Positions 1-6,923 of a DNA stretch of 47,062 nt are shown here, in pieces. The translations under genes were made by a program, and so were the position numbers. Position 1 is the stretch's first letter. Each line of letters begins with the position of its first letter. The DNA is taken from NCBI GenBank assembly GCA_009837815.1, contig VXSV01000063.1:1-47062 (forward strand), written 5' to 3'. This DNA comes from Acidimicrobiia bacterium. GTDB lineage: Bacteria; Actinomycetota; Acidimicrobiia; Spongiisociales; ZC4RG35. The notes below the pieces were generated by a model, which saw nothing but the letters and a program-made list of their open reading frames with translations, was not told where the DNA came from and did no database searches.

Positions 1-170
1 CGCCGGGGGCGCCACCGGGGCGCCGACGGCGCATTCCACATTTCTCGGATGTCAGCCTCGGTAAGGTCGTAGACCTGGGTCTCGGGGTGGGAGAGCACTC
101 CGGTGGCGGTAGCCGTGGCCACCGAGTGGTTAGCGGTGCCGTTCGGGTCTTTTCCGTATCCGTTTCCCAT
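1..170 (-). CDS. Unknown protein, N-terminal 56 codons (cut by left edge)
   Basis: An open frame on the minus strand starts with ATG at 170 and runs off the left edge. Its codons have the high G/C third positions of the neighbouring genes. The product is hydrophilic: it opens MGNGYGKDPNGTANHS, then has an Ala/Thr run, then HPETQVYDLTEADIREMW, and becomes rich in Arg and Pro. No signal peptide, membrane segment or known motif is visible. No clear ribosome-binding site precedes the ATG. It is divergent from dut. I do not recognise the family and the rest of the gene lies outside the window. It could be a spurious frame, but codon use argues for a real gene. Confidence 0.5.
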   Translation of the reverse strand, partial: MGNGYGKDPNGTANHSVATATATGVLSHPETQVYDLTEADIREMWNAPSAPRWRPR

Positions 171-511
171 GGCGGGATGTTGTGGGGTGATGGGATCAGG
201 GTGCGCCCCGTTCGCTACCGGCCGGGCGCCGTTTCCCGTCAGACTCACTCCATTCCGGTTGGGATCGGGTTCGTCCCGGGGAGGGCGTTGTGCGGGATTG
301 TGGTCGATCCTCGAGTCGGGAAGTGCTGTGGGATCGGTTTCGATGATCGCCTGCGGGGCTGACCTACGACGGGGAGCGGACCTGCGGATGTGTCCGAGGC
401 TCCGCTGGGTGCTGGGCAACAAGTGCCGCCCGCGCGGTCTTTGCCTCCGCGGTGTAAAGTTTCGGTTGGGCAAGCGCACCTACTTTGTGGTTCGTCCGCC
501 CGACTTCCACT
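171..511. other. Intergenic region between divergent unknown gene and dut
   Basis: About 340 bases separate the minus-strand start at 170 from the dut start at 512. Open frames on either strand here lack family motifs and read as shadows. No convincing -35/-10 pair, hairpin or repeat was found, although promoters for both flanking genes must lie here if neither is read through. Confidence 0.5.
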
Positions 512-985
512 ATGCAGAGTTATAACGTTAGCGTTCGGAGACTGGACAACGAAGTACCTTTCCCGCGGGCTGCATATCGAGGAGACGCGGCCTTCGATTT
601 GCCCACCGCGGTCGATGCGGAGATCCTGCCCGGGGAGAGAGTCAAGTTGCCGACCGGCTTGGCTGTCGCCATTCCGGAAGGGTGCGCAGGCCTGGTGTTG
701 CCGCGCAGCGGGCTTGCCGAACGGTTGGGTATCGGAGTGGTGAACAGTCCGGGGTTGATCGATTCGGGCTATCGTGGCGAGATCTCGGTGATTCTGATCA
801 ACCTCTCCCGGGAGATTGCCCGCTTCTCCAAAGGTGATCGCATCGCCCAATTGATGGTGGTTGCCGTCCCTTCCGTGCGGTTGGCCGAGGCGGACCGCCT
901 GGACCGGACCGAGCGCGGCGAAGCCGGATTCGGGTCGACCGGTTGGCGGGGTGAGGGCTATAATGGCCCCCAGACGCGGAAGTAG
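512..985 (+). CDS. dut: dUTP diphosphatase (dUTPase)
   Basis: Hydrolyses dUTP to dUMP and diphosphate, keeping uracil out of DNA and supplying dUMP for thymidylate synthesis. The 157-aa product has the five motifs of trimeric dUTPases: GDAAFDL near residues 24-30, PRSGL at 64-68, GLIDSGYRGE at 81-90 with the catalytic Asp and uracil-binding Tyr, RIAQLM at 110-115, and the C-terminal P-loop-like RGEAGFGSTG at 135-144. Motif 1 usually reads A-G-x-D-L, so AAFDL is a mild variant. ATG 512 is chosen because it places motif 1 at the usual distance; a TTG at 485 would add nine residues. No strong ribosome-binding site precedes either. The stop codon lies inside the next tRNA gene. Confidence 0.95.
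   Translation: MQSYNVSVRRLDNEVPFPRAAYRGDAAFDLPTAVDAEILPGERVKLPTGLAVAIPEGCAGLVLPRSGLAERLGIGVVNSPGLIDSGYRGEISVILINLSREIARFSKGDRIAQLMVVAVPSVRLAEADRLDRTERGEAGFGSTGWRGEGYNGPQTRK
935..964 (+). promoter_or_regulatory. Candidate promoter of the tRNA cluster, inside dut
   Basis: A perfect TATAAT at 959-964 lies 11 bases before the tRNA-Gly gene, where a -10 box for a tRNA starting near its mature 5' end would sit. TCGACC at 935-940 matches TTGACA in four of six positions with an 18-base spacer. Such an AT-rich hexamer stands out in this GC-rich coding sequence. Assigned by position and match only. Confidence 0.5.
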
Positions 986-1048
986 CTCAGCTGGTAGAGC
1001 GCAACCTTGCCAAGGTTGAGGTCGCGGGTTCGAGCCCCGTCTTCCGCT
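976..1048 (+). tRNA. tRNA-Gly (anticodon GCC)
   Basis: A 73-base cloverleaf. The acceptor arms GCGGAAG and CTTCCGC pair fully, the anticodon stem CAACC/GGTTG encloses loop TTGCCAA with anticodon GCC, and the T-arm carries GGTTCGAGCC. No CCA is encoded. The first ten bases overlap the end of dut, including its stop codon. Confidence 0.96.
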
Positions 1049-1085
1049 CGTCACTTCTTTTCTGCCCAGGCAGGGGAAGCGATAC

Positions 1086-1157
1086 GGCGACGTGGCCGAG
1101 TGGATTAGGCACGGGTCTGCAAAACCCGTTACTCCGGTTCGATTCCGGACGTCGCCT
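1086..1157 (+). tRNA. tRNA-Cys (anticodon GCA)
   Basis: A 72-base cloverleaf with acceptor GGCGACG/CGTCGCC and anticodon stem CGGGT/ACCCG enclosing loop CTGCAAA (anticodon GCA). The T-arm has GGTTCGATTCC. CCA is not encoded. It lies 37 bases after tRNA-Gly, probably in the same transcript. Confidence 0.95.
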
Positions 1158-1180
1158 CCGGGATCGGTGACTTCCCACTG

Positions 1181-1252
1181 GGGCCCTTAGCTCAGAGGGA
1201 GAGCGCTTCCTTGACACGGAAGAGGTCAGTGGTTCAATTCCACTAGGGCCCA
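1181..1252 (+). tRNA. tRNA-Val (anticodon GAC)
   Basis: A 72-base cloverleaf with acceptor GGGCCCT/AGGGCCC and anticodon stem CTTCC/GGAAG enclosing TTGACAC (anticodon GAC). The T-loop is GGTTCAATTCC. CCA is not encoded. It is the third gene of the cluster and closely resembles the tRNA-Val-CAC gene about 900 bases downstream. Confidence 0.95.
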
Positions 1253-1638
1253 CCCTGATTAGGGAAACTGCATCCGGCTAAGGGTGGCCGGAAAACAGGA
1301 GGACTGTTTCCAATTCCCGGAGGCGAATCCTGGTTGGGAATCTTTCGCGAACGAGGCGATTGTTCTCGCGGGTTCGGGGTAGCAAAGGCGGCGTGCCACA
1401 GGTCGGCAGTCCTAAAGGATTGCGGTCCGGTGTCAGAATCAGGAAACGCCAAAATCCTACGAGAATCAAGAAGAATTCGGACGACATGGTAACAACGGTT
1501 TGAGCGTTGAGTCCGCCATGGCTCAACGGGGTCTACGTAGTTGTATCAGGACCGCGATTGTCCCATCGTCATGTAGGCTTTGGAGGCGCGAAGCCTCCGT
1601 TTATAGTGGAAGGCGCAGGCCAGAGAAGGTAGAAACCA
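1253..1638. other. Unassigned region between tRNA-Val-GAC and the 133-aa gene
   Basis: No coding frame with convincing content was found in 386 bases, and base composition is lower in GC than in the neighbouring genes. A short inverted repeat CCGGC/GCCGG spans 1274-1291, just after the tRNA. A stronger hairpin, GGAGGC/GCCTCC with a 5-base loop, spans 1582-1598 and is followed by the candidate -10 box of the next gene. No repeat of the tRNA 3' end (att site) was seen. Confidence 0.45.
1602..1607 (+). promoter_or_regulatory. Candidate -10 box for the 133-aa gene
   Basis: TATAGT matches the -10 consensus in five of six positions and sits 31 bases before the ATG at 1639. That leaves room for a short leader with the GAGAAGG ribosome-binding site at 1623-1629. 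No good -35 was found; the GGAGGC/GCCTCC hairpin occupies that position. Confidence 0.3.
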
Positions 1639-2040
1639 ATGGACAAGCGGAGAAACCTATCTCCCGAAGAAAAACAAGCCAGAGCTGTCGCTAGCGCAGA
1701 AACCAGGGCCGTCAGAAAGTACTTGGAGGGATTGCAGGCAACGTCAGCCCGTCGAGGGCGTCGCAGGTCTCCTCAACAGGAACTTGATGCAGTGCAACGG
1801 CAGTTGGACGTCGAATCGGACCAGATTCGGAAACTCGCTCTGATCCAAAGGCGAATCGATGCTGAACGCCGTTTGGCGGAGTCTTCAGATCCCATCGACA
1901 TGGAGGCGTTGGAGTCTGGGTTTGTCAAGGCGGCCAGGTCCTATTCGGATCGGAGGGGGATCTCTTACAAGGCGTGGCGGGAGATGGGAGTAGCCGCAGC
2001 GGTATTGGGCAAGAGCGGAATTGCCCGCACCCGCGGCTAG
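1639..2040 (+). CDS. Unknown protein, 133 aa, charged and helical
   Basis: A good ribosome-binding site (GAGAAGG, nine bases upstream) and coherent codon use support a real gene. The product is very hydrophilic. Residues about 1-40 are Arg/Lys-rich, with RRGRRR near 38-43; about 44-85 look like a long amphipathic helix or coiled coil rich in Gln, Glu, Arg and Leu. The C-terminal part (about 98-128) includes YSDRRGISYKAWREMGV and ends in a short Ala/Val-rich helix. The Tyr-Lys-Ala-Trp-Arg segment resembles a small nucleic-acid-binding helix pair, but this is an impression. No membrane segment or catalytic motif is visible. It stands alone between tRNA genes, 33 bases before tRNA-Val-CAC. Function unknown. 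Confidence 0.7.
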   Translation: MDKRRNLSPEEKQARAVASAETRAVRKYLEGLQATSARRGRRRSPQQELDAVQRQLDVESDQIRKLALIQRRIDAERRLAESSDPIDMEALESGFVKAARSYSDRRGISYKAWREMGVAAAVLGKSGIARTRG

Positions 2041-2073
2041 CCTTTCTTCCGGCTACCATTGCCGGTGTGGGAA

Positions 2074-2145
2074 GGGCGCTTAGCTCAGCGGGAGAGCGCT
2101 GCCTTCACACGGCAGAGGTCACTGGTTCGATCCCAGTAGCGCCCA
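2074..2145 (+). tRNA. tRNA-Val (anticodon CAC)
   Basis: A 72-base cloverleaf with acceptor GGGCGCT/AGCGCCC and anticodon stem CTGCC/GGCAG enclosing TTCACAC (anticodon CAC). The T-arm has GGTTCGATCCC. CCA is not encoded. It differs from the tRNA-Val-GAC gene at 1181 mainly in compensatory stem changes, so the two look like ancient duplicates decoding GUG and GUC/GUU. Confidence 0.95.
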
Positions 2146-2232
2146 CTTCGAAGCGTTCTTCAAAGGGCTCCATTCCGGAACGGATGGATCGGGCCCGGAT
2201 CTCTATCGCCCGCTATTTGAGGTAGTTGATCA

Positions 2233-3153
2233 ATGTTGAACTTGCGCTGGGTGGATCTGCCGGGTGATTTGGCTGCATTGGAGAACCTGGTCGCTCGTAT
2301 CGAGGAGCATGACGGTCACCCTGCAATGGGGGAGCGCAAGTACTTTCACCTCCTGGATTCCCCCTCTGATTCCGATGCGTTCCCACCGGGTCTGGTGGCG
2401 GAGGATGACGGAGGGAGAATGGTGGGGTACCTGGCCACTCTGGAGGAGGACAGCCGGCTCTGGACGGTGGAAGCGGCTGTTAGTCCTGACTGCCGCAGTG
2501 ACGGCCACCTGACGCACCTATTGGCCGAGGCCGGAAGAGCCGTGGGGAACAGGGGAGGAAGAAGCGTTCGGCTGTGGGCATATGTTCCCGAACTGGCCCG
2601 GGCCGCCGAGAGGGCCGGCTTCGTCTTGGAACGGGAGCTTTACCACATGAGGGTGCCCCTCCCGCTTGGCGAACGGCCGCAGTTTCCTCCGGAGATAGCG
2701 ATCAGGGGATTCCGGGACGGGTTGGACGAGGATGCCTGGCTGGAGGGGAACAACCGGGCCTTTGCAGGCCATCCGGAGAACGGCAACTGGGCGTTCGCCG
2801 ATCTGGAGCGCCGCCGCCGCCGTCCCTGGTTTTCTTCCGAGGGTCTGCGAATGGCCTGGGACGGTGACGATCTAGCCGGGTTCTGCTGGACCAAGGTCCC
2901 ATCTTCGGGGGCGGGAGAGATCTACGTGATAGCCGTCCTCCCGGGTTATCAGGGTAGAGGACTCGGGAGGGCCCTTTTGCTGGAGGGTATTCGCCACATG
3001 CATGAACGCGACCGGGCTCCGGCATGCGTTCTGTATGTGGACGCCTCCAACCTTCCGGCGGTGAACATGTACCGTTCCATGGGATTCCGCCATCACCACA
3101 CCGACCGTTCCTACTTGGGTCAACTCAGAGCGAATGGCCCTGGCGGCGGGTGA
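2233..3153 (+). CDS. mshD: Mycothiol synthase (tandem GNAT acetyltransferase)
   Basis: MshD transfers acetyl from acetyl-CoA to Cys-GlcN-inositol, the last step in making mycothiol, the main low-molecular-weight thiol of actinobacteria. The 306-aa product has the family's length and double-GNAT layout: a degenerate N-terminal domain (about 1-140) and an active C-terminal one (about 150-295). The latter has the acetyl-CoA loop QGRGLGRA at 240-247 and the MshD-like features WFSSEGL, FCWTKV, VLYVDASN and YRSMGF. A GAGGT ribosome-binding site precedes ATG 2233. thrS starts about 30 bases after its stop, so the two are probably co-transcribed. A general GNAT enzyme is the alternative, but C-terminal similarity to MshD is strong. 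Confidence 0.85.
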   Translation: MLNLRWVDLPGDLAALENLVARIEEHDGHPAMGERKYFHLLDSPSDSDAFPPGLVAEDDGGRMVGYLATLEEDSRLWTVEAAVSPDCRSDGHLTHLLAEAGRAVGNRGGRSVRLWAYVPELARAAERAGFVLERELYHMRVPLPLGERPQFPPEIAIRGFRDGLDEDAWLEGNNRAFAGHPENGNWAFADLERRRRRPWFSSEGLRMAWDGDDLAGFCWTKVPSSGAGEIYVIAVLPGYQGRGLGRALLLEGIRHMHERDRAPACVLYVDASNLPAVNMYRSMGFRHHHTDRSYLGQLRANGPGGG

Positions 3154-3184
3154 GGTACCCTTCCTGTCGAGTGAGGAGACACCA

Positions 3185-5137
3185 TTGACTCTGCAGTTGG
3201 AACTGCCCGACGGCGGGCTGATAGAGGGGGAGCCGGGCGTGACCGGCTGGGAGATCGCCCGGGGTATCGGCGCCGGCCTCGCCCGTGCGGCGGTGGCGGT
3301 GCAACTGGACGGCGAGTTGCTGGATCTCACCCGTCCCCTCGAGAAGTCGGGAAGACTCCGGATCATCACCGACCGGATGGAAGAGGGCCGGGAGGTCCTG
3401 CGACACTCGGCCGCCCATGTGCTGGCTCAGGCGGTCCTAGACCTCTACCCGGGATCCACTTTCGCTATCGGGCCTGCTATCCAGGACGGCTTCTACTACG
3501 ACTTCGGGATTGAGCGACCTTTCGGCCCCGACGACTTGTCGCGGTTGGAGGAGAGAATGGCCGAGTTGATCGCTGCGGACCAGCCCTTCGTACGCGGTTC
3601 GATGAGCCGGGAACAAGCCCTTGAAGTTTTCCGCTCCCATCCCTTCAAAGTGGAGATAATCGAATCGGTGGAATCCTCCGAGGTGGCAGAGGGAGGAGAG
3701 GTAACCGTCTACAGCAACAACGGGTTTGTCGACCTGTGCCTGGGTCCACATGTTCCCTCCACCGGGCGGCTGAAAGCGGTGAAACTGCTGCGCTCCTCGG
3801 GGGCTTATTGGAGAGGCGACGAAAGAAACCCGCAGTTGCAGAGAATCTACGGAACGGCCTGGGAGTCGCAGAAGGCGTTGGCGGATTACCTGCATCGGCT
3901 TGAAGAAGCCGAACGGCGCGATCATCGGAGGGTCGGCCCGGGCCTGGACTTGTTCTCGTTCCCCCGACAACTGGGATCGGGGCTGATGGTGTGGCATCCG
4001 AAAGGCGGGATGGTCAGGAAACTAATCGAGGACCACAGCCGCAGGTTGCATGAACAATACGGGTTCGAGTTTGTCTTTTCCCCGCATCTGGCTCGCAGCC
4101 AACTCTGGGACACATCCGGCCACCTGGACTTCTACGCCGACTACATGTATCCGGTAATGGCTATGGACGGTGGGGATGAGTACCTGGTAAAGCCCATGAA
4201 CTGCCCTTTTCACGTTCTCATTTACGGAAGCCGCGGCCGCTCATACCGGGATCTTCCCATGCGGTTGGCGGAGTTGGGCGCTGTGTACAGGTACGAGAGG
4301 TCGGGAGTGATCCACGGCGCGTTGCGGGCCCGTGGCTTTACTCAGGACGACTCCCACACCTTCTGCACCCGCCACCAACTCCCCGACGAACTGGACATGC
4401 ATCTTCTCTTCGTGCTCAACTGGCTGCGAGATTTCGGCTTCGAGGAATTCGAGGCCGATCTCTCCACCCGGCCCGAAAGGTTTGTGGGAGACCCCGGCAT
4501 GTGGGACGTGGCGGAGGATGCGCTCGGACAATCGATACGGAAAGGCGGCGTGTCCCACAGGGTGGCGGAGGGCGAGGGCGCCTTCTACGGGCCCAAGATC
4601 GACATTCACGTGCGGGACGCCATCGGAAGACGCTGGCAGATGTCCACCATCCAGGTTGACTTTGCACTTCCCGAGAACTTCGGACTGGAGTATGCCGACT
4701 CCGACAACGTGTTTCGTCGGCCGGTGATGATCCACTGCGCCAAGGCCGGATCCATCGAACGGTTCTTCGGAGTGCTGGTGGAGCACTACGCGGGAGCGTT
4801 TCCCCTCTGGCTGGCGCCGGTTCAGGTGTCGGTGACGCCGGTGGCTGATCGACATCTGGACTATGCCCGGGAAGTGGGCGGGCGGCTGAAGTCGGCCGGA
4901 CTGCGGGCCGAGGTCGATGCGTCGTCCGATCGGCTGGGAGAGAAGATCCGGCGGGCGATGACCGCCAAGCACCCGATGGTATTGGTGGTGGGCGACCAGG
5001 ATGTGGAGAAAGAAACCGTGGGGGTGCGGTGTTACGGAGAGGAGCGTGAGCGCCGGGCGGTTCCGCTCACCGAGGTCGTGCAGAGCCTTGCGGACCAAGC
5101 CCTTCCCCCCGGTGGACTACCCGGGCGCCGTCCGTGA
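3185..5137 (+). CDS. thrS: Threonine--tRNA ligase
   Basis: Charges tRNA-Thr. The 650-aa product has the standard order: TGS domain (about 1-65), editing domain with HSAAH (His74 and His78), class II core, and C-terminal anticodon-binding domain (about 540-640). The zinc ligands are Cys340 (MNCPFH), His391 (DDSHTF) and His517 (MIHCAKAG), with spacing identical to the E. coli enzyme. The core segment after His517 reads CAKAGSIERF where most enzymes have RAxxGSxERF. TTG 3185 is chosen over the in-frame ATG 3134 because GAGGAG sits six bases before it, while the ATG lies inside mshD with no ribosome-binding site. The stop overlaps the next gene's start. Confidence 0.96.
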   Translation: MTLQLELPDGGLIEGEPGVTGWEIARGIGAGLARAAVAVQLDGELLDLTRPLEKSGRLRIITDRMEEGREVLRHSAAHVLAQAVLDLYPGSTFAIGPAIQDGFYYDFGIERPFGPDDLSRLEERMAELIAADQPFVRGSMSREQALEVFRSHPFKVEIIESVESSEVAEGGEVTVYSNNGFVDLCLGPHVPSTGRLKAVKLLRSSGAYWRGDERNPQLQRIYGTAWESQKALADYLHRLEEAERRDHRRVGPGLDLFSFPRQLGSGLMVWHPKGGMVRKLIEDHSRRLHEQYGFEFVFSPHLARSQLWDTSGHLDFYADYMYPVMAMDGGDEYLVKPMNCPFHVLIYGSRGRSYRDLPMRLAELGAVYRYERSGVIHGALRARGFTQDDSHTFCTRHQLPDELDMHLLFVLNWLRDFGFEEFEADLSTRPERFVGDPGMWDVAEDALGQSIRKGGVSHRVAEGEGAFYGPKIDIHVRDAIGRRWQMSTIQVDFALPENFGLEYADSDNVFRRPVMIHCAKAGSIERFFGVLVEHYAGAFPLWLAPVQVSVTPVADRHLDYAREVGGRLKSAGLRAEVDASSDRLGEKIRRAMTAKHPMVLVVGDQDVEKETVGVRCYGEERERRAVPLTEVVQSLADQALPPGGLPGRRP

Positions 5138-5625
5138 GCTATCGGGGCCCGGAGGGGATCATCATCCCCGAGGAGACGGCGCTGGCCGAGGCCGTCCCCG
5201 ACGACCTCGATGCAGGGGCCGGGGGCCCCTATCGTTTCCCGGATCCCAGTCGACGTCGGTGGGCCGCCTGGATATACCTGGCAATGGCCGGGCTCCTGGC
5301 CGGACTGGCCTTCTCCGAACCCGGGCTGTGGATCACGGTCCTTCTCCTGGCCGCCATCGGGGCCTATCAGTGGTGGGCGTCGTGGCCTCTTGTCCTCGAC
5401 CAGGCCGGGGCCTTGCAGGCTGCGGCTGCAACAGTGCCCTTCGGAGTGGGTCATGCCTCGGTGGCGGTGACGTTTGCCGGGATGCGATCCCGTCCCCGCT
5501 GGCAGGTGATCGTCTACTCCTCGGAGAGTCCGCCGAAGCGCAGGGCGTTGGTGGAAATCGACGGGGTTACCGGCGAGTCCTCAGAGGATGTGTACATAGA
5601 GGATCTGGAGCCTCCCCGATTCTGA
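5134..5625 (+). CDS. Unknown small membrane protein, 163 aa
   Basis: GTG 5134 overlaps the thrS stop in a GTGA junction, so translation is probably coupled to thrS. The first 40 residues are acidic and Pro/Gly-rich and presumably cytoplasmic. Two hydrophobic segments follow (about 43-60 and 63-82), then a domain of about 80 residues that looks rich in beta strands, with VPFGVGHASVAV and RPRWQVIVYSS, ending in an acidic tail. In mycobacteria the corresponding place between thrS and pgsA holds a HIT-family gene; this protein is unrelated to it. No enzymatic motif is visible. Function unknown. It ends 13 bases from the convergent citrate synthase gene. Confidence 0.8.
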   Translation: MSYRGPEGIIIPEETALAEAVPDDLDAGAGGPYRFPDPSRRRWAAWIYLAMAGLLAGLAFSEPGLWITVLLLAAIGAYQWWASWPLVLDQAGALQAAAATVPFGVGHASVAVTFAGMRSRPRWQVIVYSSESPPKRRALVEIDGVTGESSEDVYIEDLEPPRF

Positions 5626-5638
5626 TCCCGGCCGACCC

Positions 5639-6919
5639 TCAGAGATCTCGGGAGAATCTTCTCTCGGTCCGACCCACATAGACCTGCCGGGGTCTGAAGA
5701 TACGGCCCTTGGGGTCGGAGGCCATCTCCCTCCAGTGGGACAGCCAACCGGGCAACCTGCCTATCGCGAACAGCACCGTGAACATCTCGGTCGGGAAACC
5801 CAGCGCCCGGTACAAGAACCCCGAGTAGAAGTCGACATTGGGATAGAGGCGGCGTTTCGCGAAATATTCGTCGGCCAGCGCGGCAGACTCCAAGTCCTTG
5901 GCCAACTGCAGAAGAGGGTCGTCCTTACCCAAACGAGACAACACCTTTCCGGCAGTCGCCTTGATGATTTTTGCTCTGGGGTCGAAGTTTCGATACACCC
6001 GGTGCCCGAAACCCATCAACCGGAACGGATCGGAGCGGTCCTTGGCGCGGTGCAGGGCCTTCTCGATGTCTCCCCCCTCGGACCGGATCTCCTCCAGCAT
6101 CCCCAGCACCGCCCGGTTGGCTCCCCCGTGAAGCGGCCCGGAGAGGGCGCTGATCCCCGCCGCGATCGACGAGAAAATGCTGGCTCCACCCGAGCCGACC
6201 AGACGAACCGCCGATGAAGAACAGTTCTGACCATGGTCGATGTGGAGGATCTGCAGCAAGTCCAAGACTGACACCGTTTCGGGGTCCGGAAGGGGGGAAG
6301 AGTCGGAGCGGGCCAGTGCGGTGTGGAAGAAGCGGGATGTGTAGGGGAGGTCTTCTTTTACCCTGATGGGTTCCAGCTCCAGCAGGCGGCGGTTGATGAG
6401 GGCCGCCAGCATCGGAATGTCGGCCAGGAGGATAAGGACGGCCTCCTCGACGGCCTCCGGCCTGCTCGACTGGGAGAACTCCGGGTGGAGTCCGGCCATG
6501 GCGAGGACTCCGGCGGCCAGGGTGGCCATCGGATCGCCGGTGGTGGGGAAGGTATCGAGGAAGTCATCCATGTAGGGTCGGTCGGCGGCGTAACGACCGA
6601 TCTCCTCTTCGAAGCGGTCGAACTGGGGGCGGGAGGGAAGGTCCTCATACAGCAACAGCCAGGCAGCCTCCAGGAAGCTGACCCGGCCGGCCAGCTCCTC
6701 TATCGGGTAGCCGCGGTAGCTCAAAGTTCCGTTCTCGCCGTCGACATAGCTGACCGCGCTGGGATTCTCCGAGCTGTTGGCGAACCCTCGGTCAACGGTG
6801 ATGACCCCCAGTTCGGAGCGAAGCCGGGAGATGTCGAGTCCCCGATCGCCGCGGGTGGGCTCTATCAGGGGCAGCTCCAGCTCGCGGTCTCCGAGCAGGA
6901 TTCTTGCATCGTCGCCCAT
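5639..6919 (-). CDS. gltA: Citrate synthase
   Basis: Condenses acetyl-CoA and oxaloacetate to citrate, the entry to the TCA cycle. The 426-aa product has the type II (GltA) length and N-terminal domain. The catalytic residues are His264 (GPLHGGAN), His306 (GFGHRVY) and Asp363 (NVDFYSG), with numbering almost identical to E. coli. The conserved helix that usually reads DHEQN is here DHGQNCSSS (about 228-236), a mild substitution. It starts four bases after the stop of the EF-G2 gene and is presumably co-transcribed with it. No good ribosome-binding site precedes the ATG, consistent with coupling. The convergent membrane protein gene ends 13 bases away, with no room for a separate terminator. 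Confidence 0.95.
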   Translation of the reverse strand: MGDDARILLGDRELELPLIEPTRGDRGLDISRLRSELGVITVDRGFANSSENPSAVSYVDGENGTLSYRGYPIEELAGRVSFLEAAWLLLYEDLPSRPQFDRFEEEIGRYAADRPYMDDFLDTFPTTGDPMATLAAGVLAMAGLHPEFSQSSRPEAVEEAVLILLADIPMLAALINRRLLELEPIRVKEDLPYTSRFFHTALARSDSSPLPDPETVSVLDLLQILHIDHGQNCSSSAVRLVGSGGASIFSSIAAGISALSGPLHGGANRAVLGMLEEIRSEGGDIEKALHRAKDRSDPFRLMGFGHRVYRNFDPRAKIIKATAGKVLSRLGKDDPLLQLAKDLESAALADEYFAKRRLYPNVDFYSGFLYRALGFPTEMFTVLFAIGRLPGWLSHWREMASDPKGRIFRPRQVYVGRTERRFSRDL

Positions 6920-6923
6920 GCTT

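Noticed and set aside
103..525. Plus-strand open frames upstream of dut
   Set aside because: Translations are rich in Arg, Gly, Cys and Pro with no motif, and they overlap the better-supported minus-strand frame and the dut start.
1181..2145. Integration (att) site at the valine tRNA genes
   Set aside because: No direct repeat of a tRNA 3' end and no integrase gene were seen; the similarity of the two tRNAs is that of paralogues along their full length.
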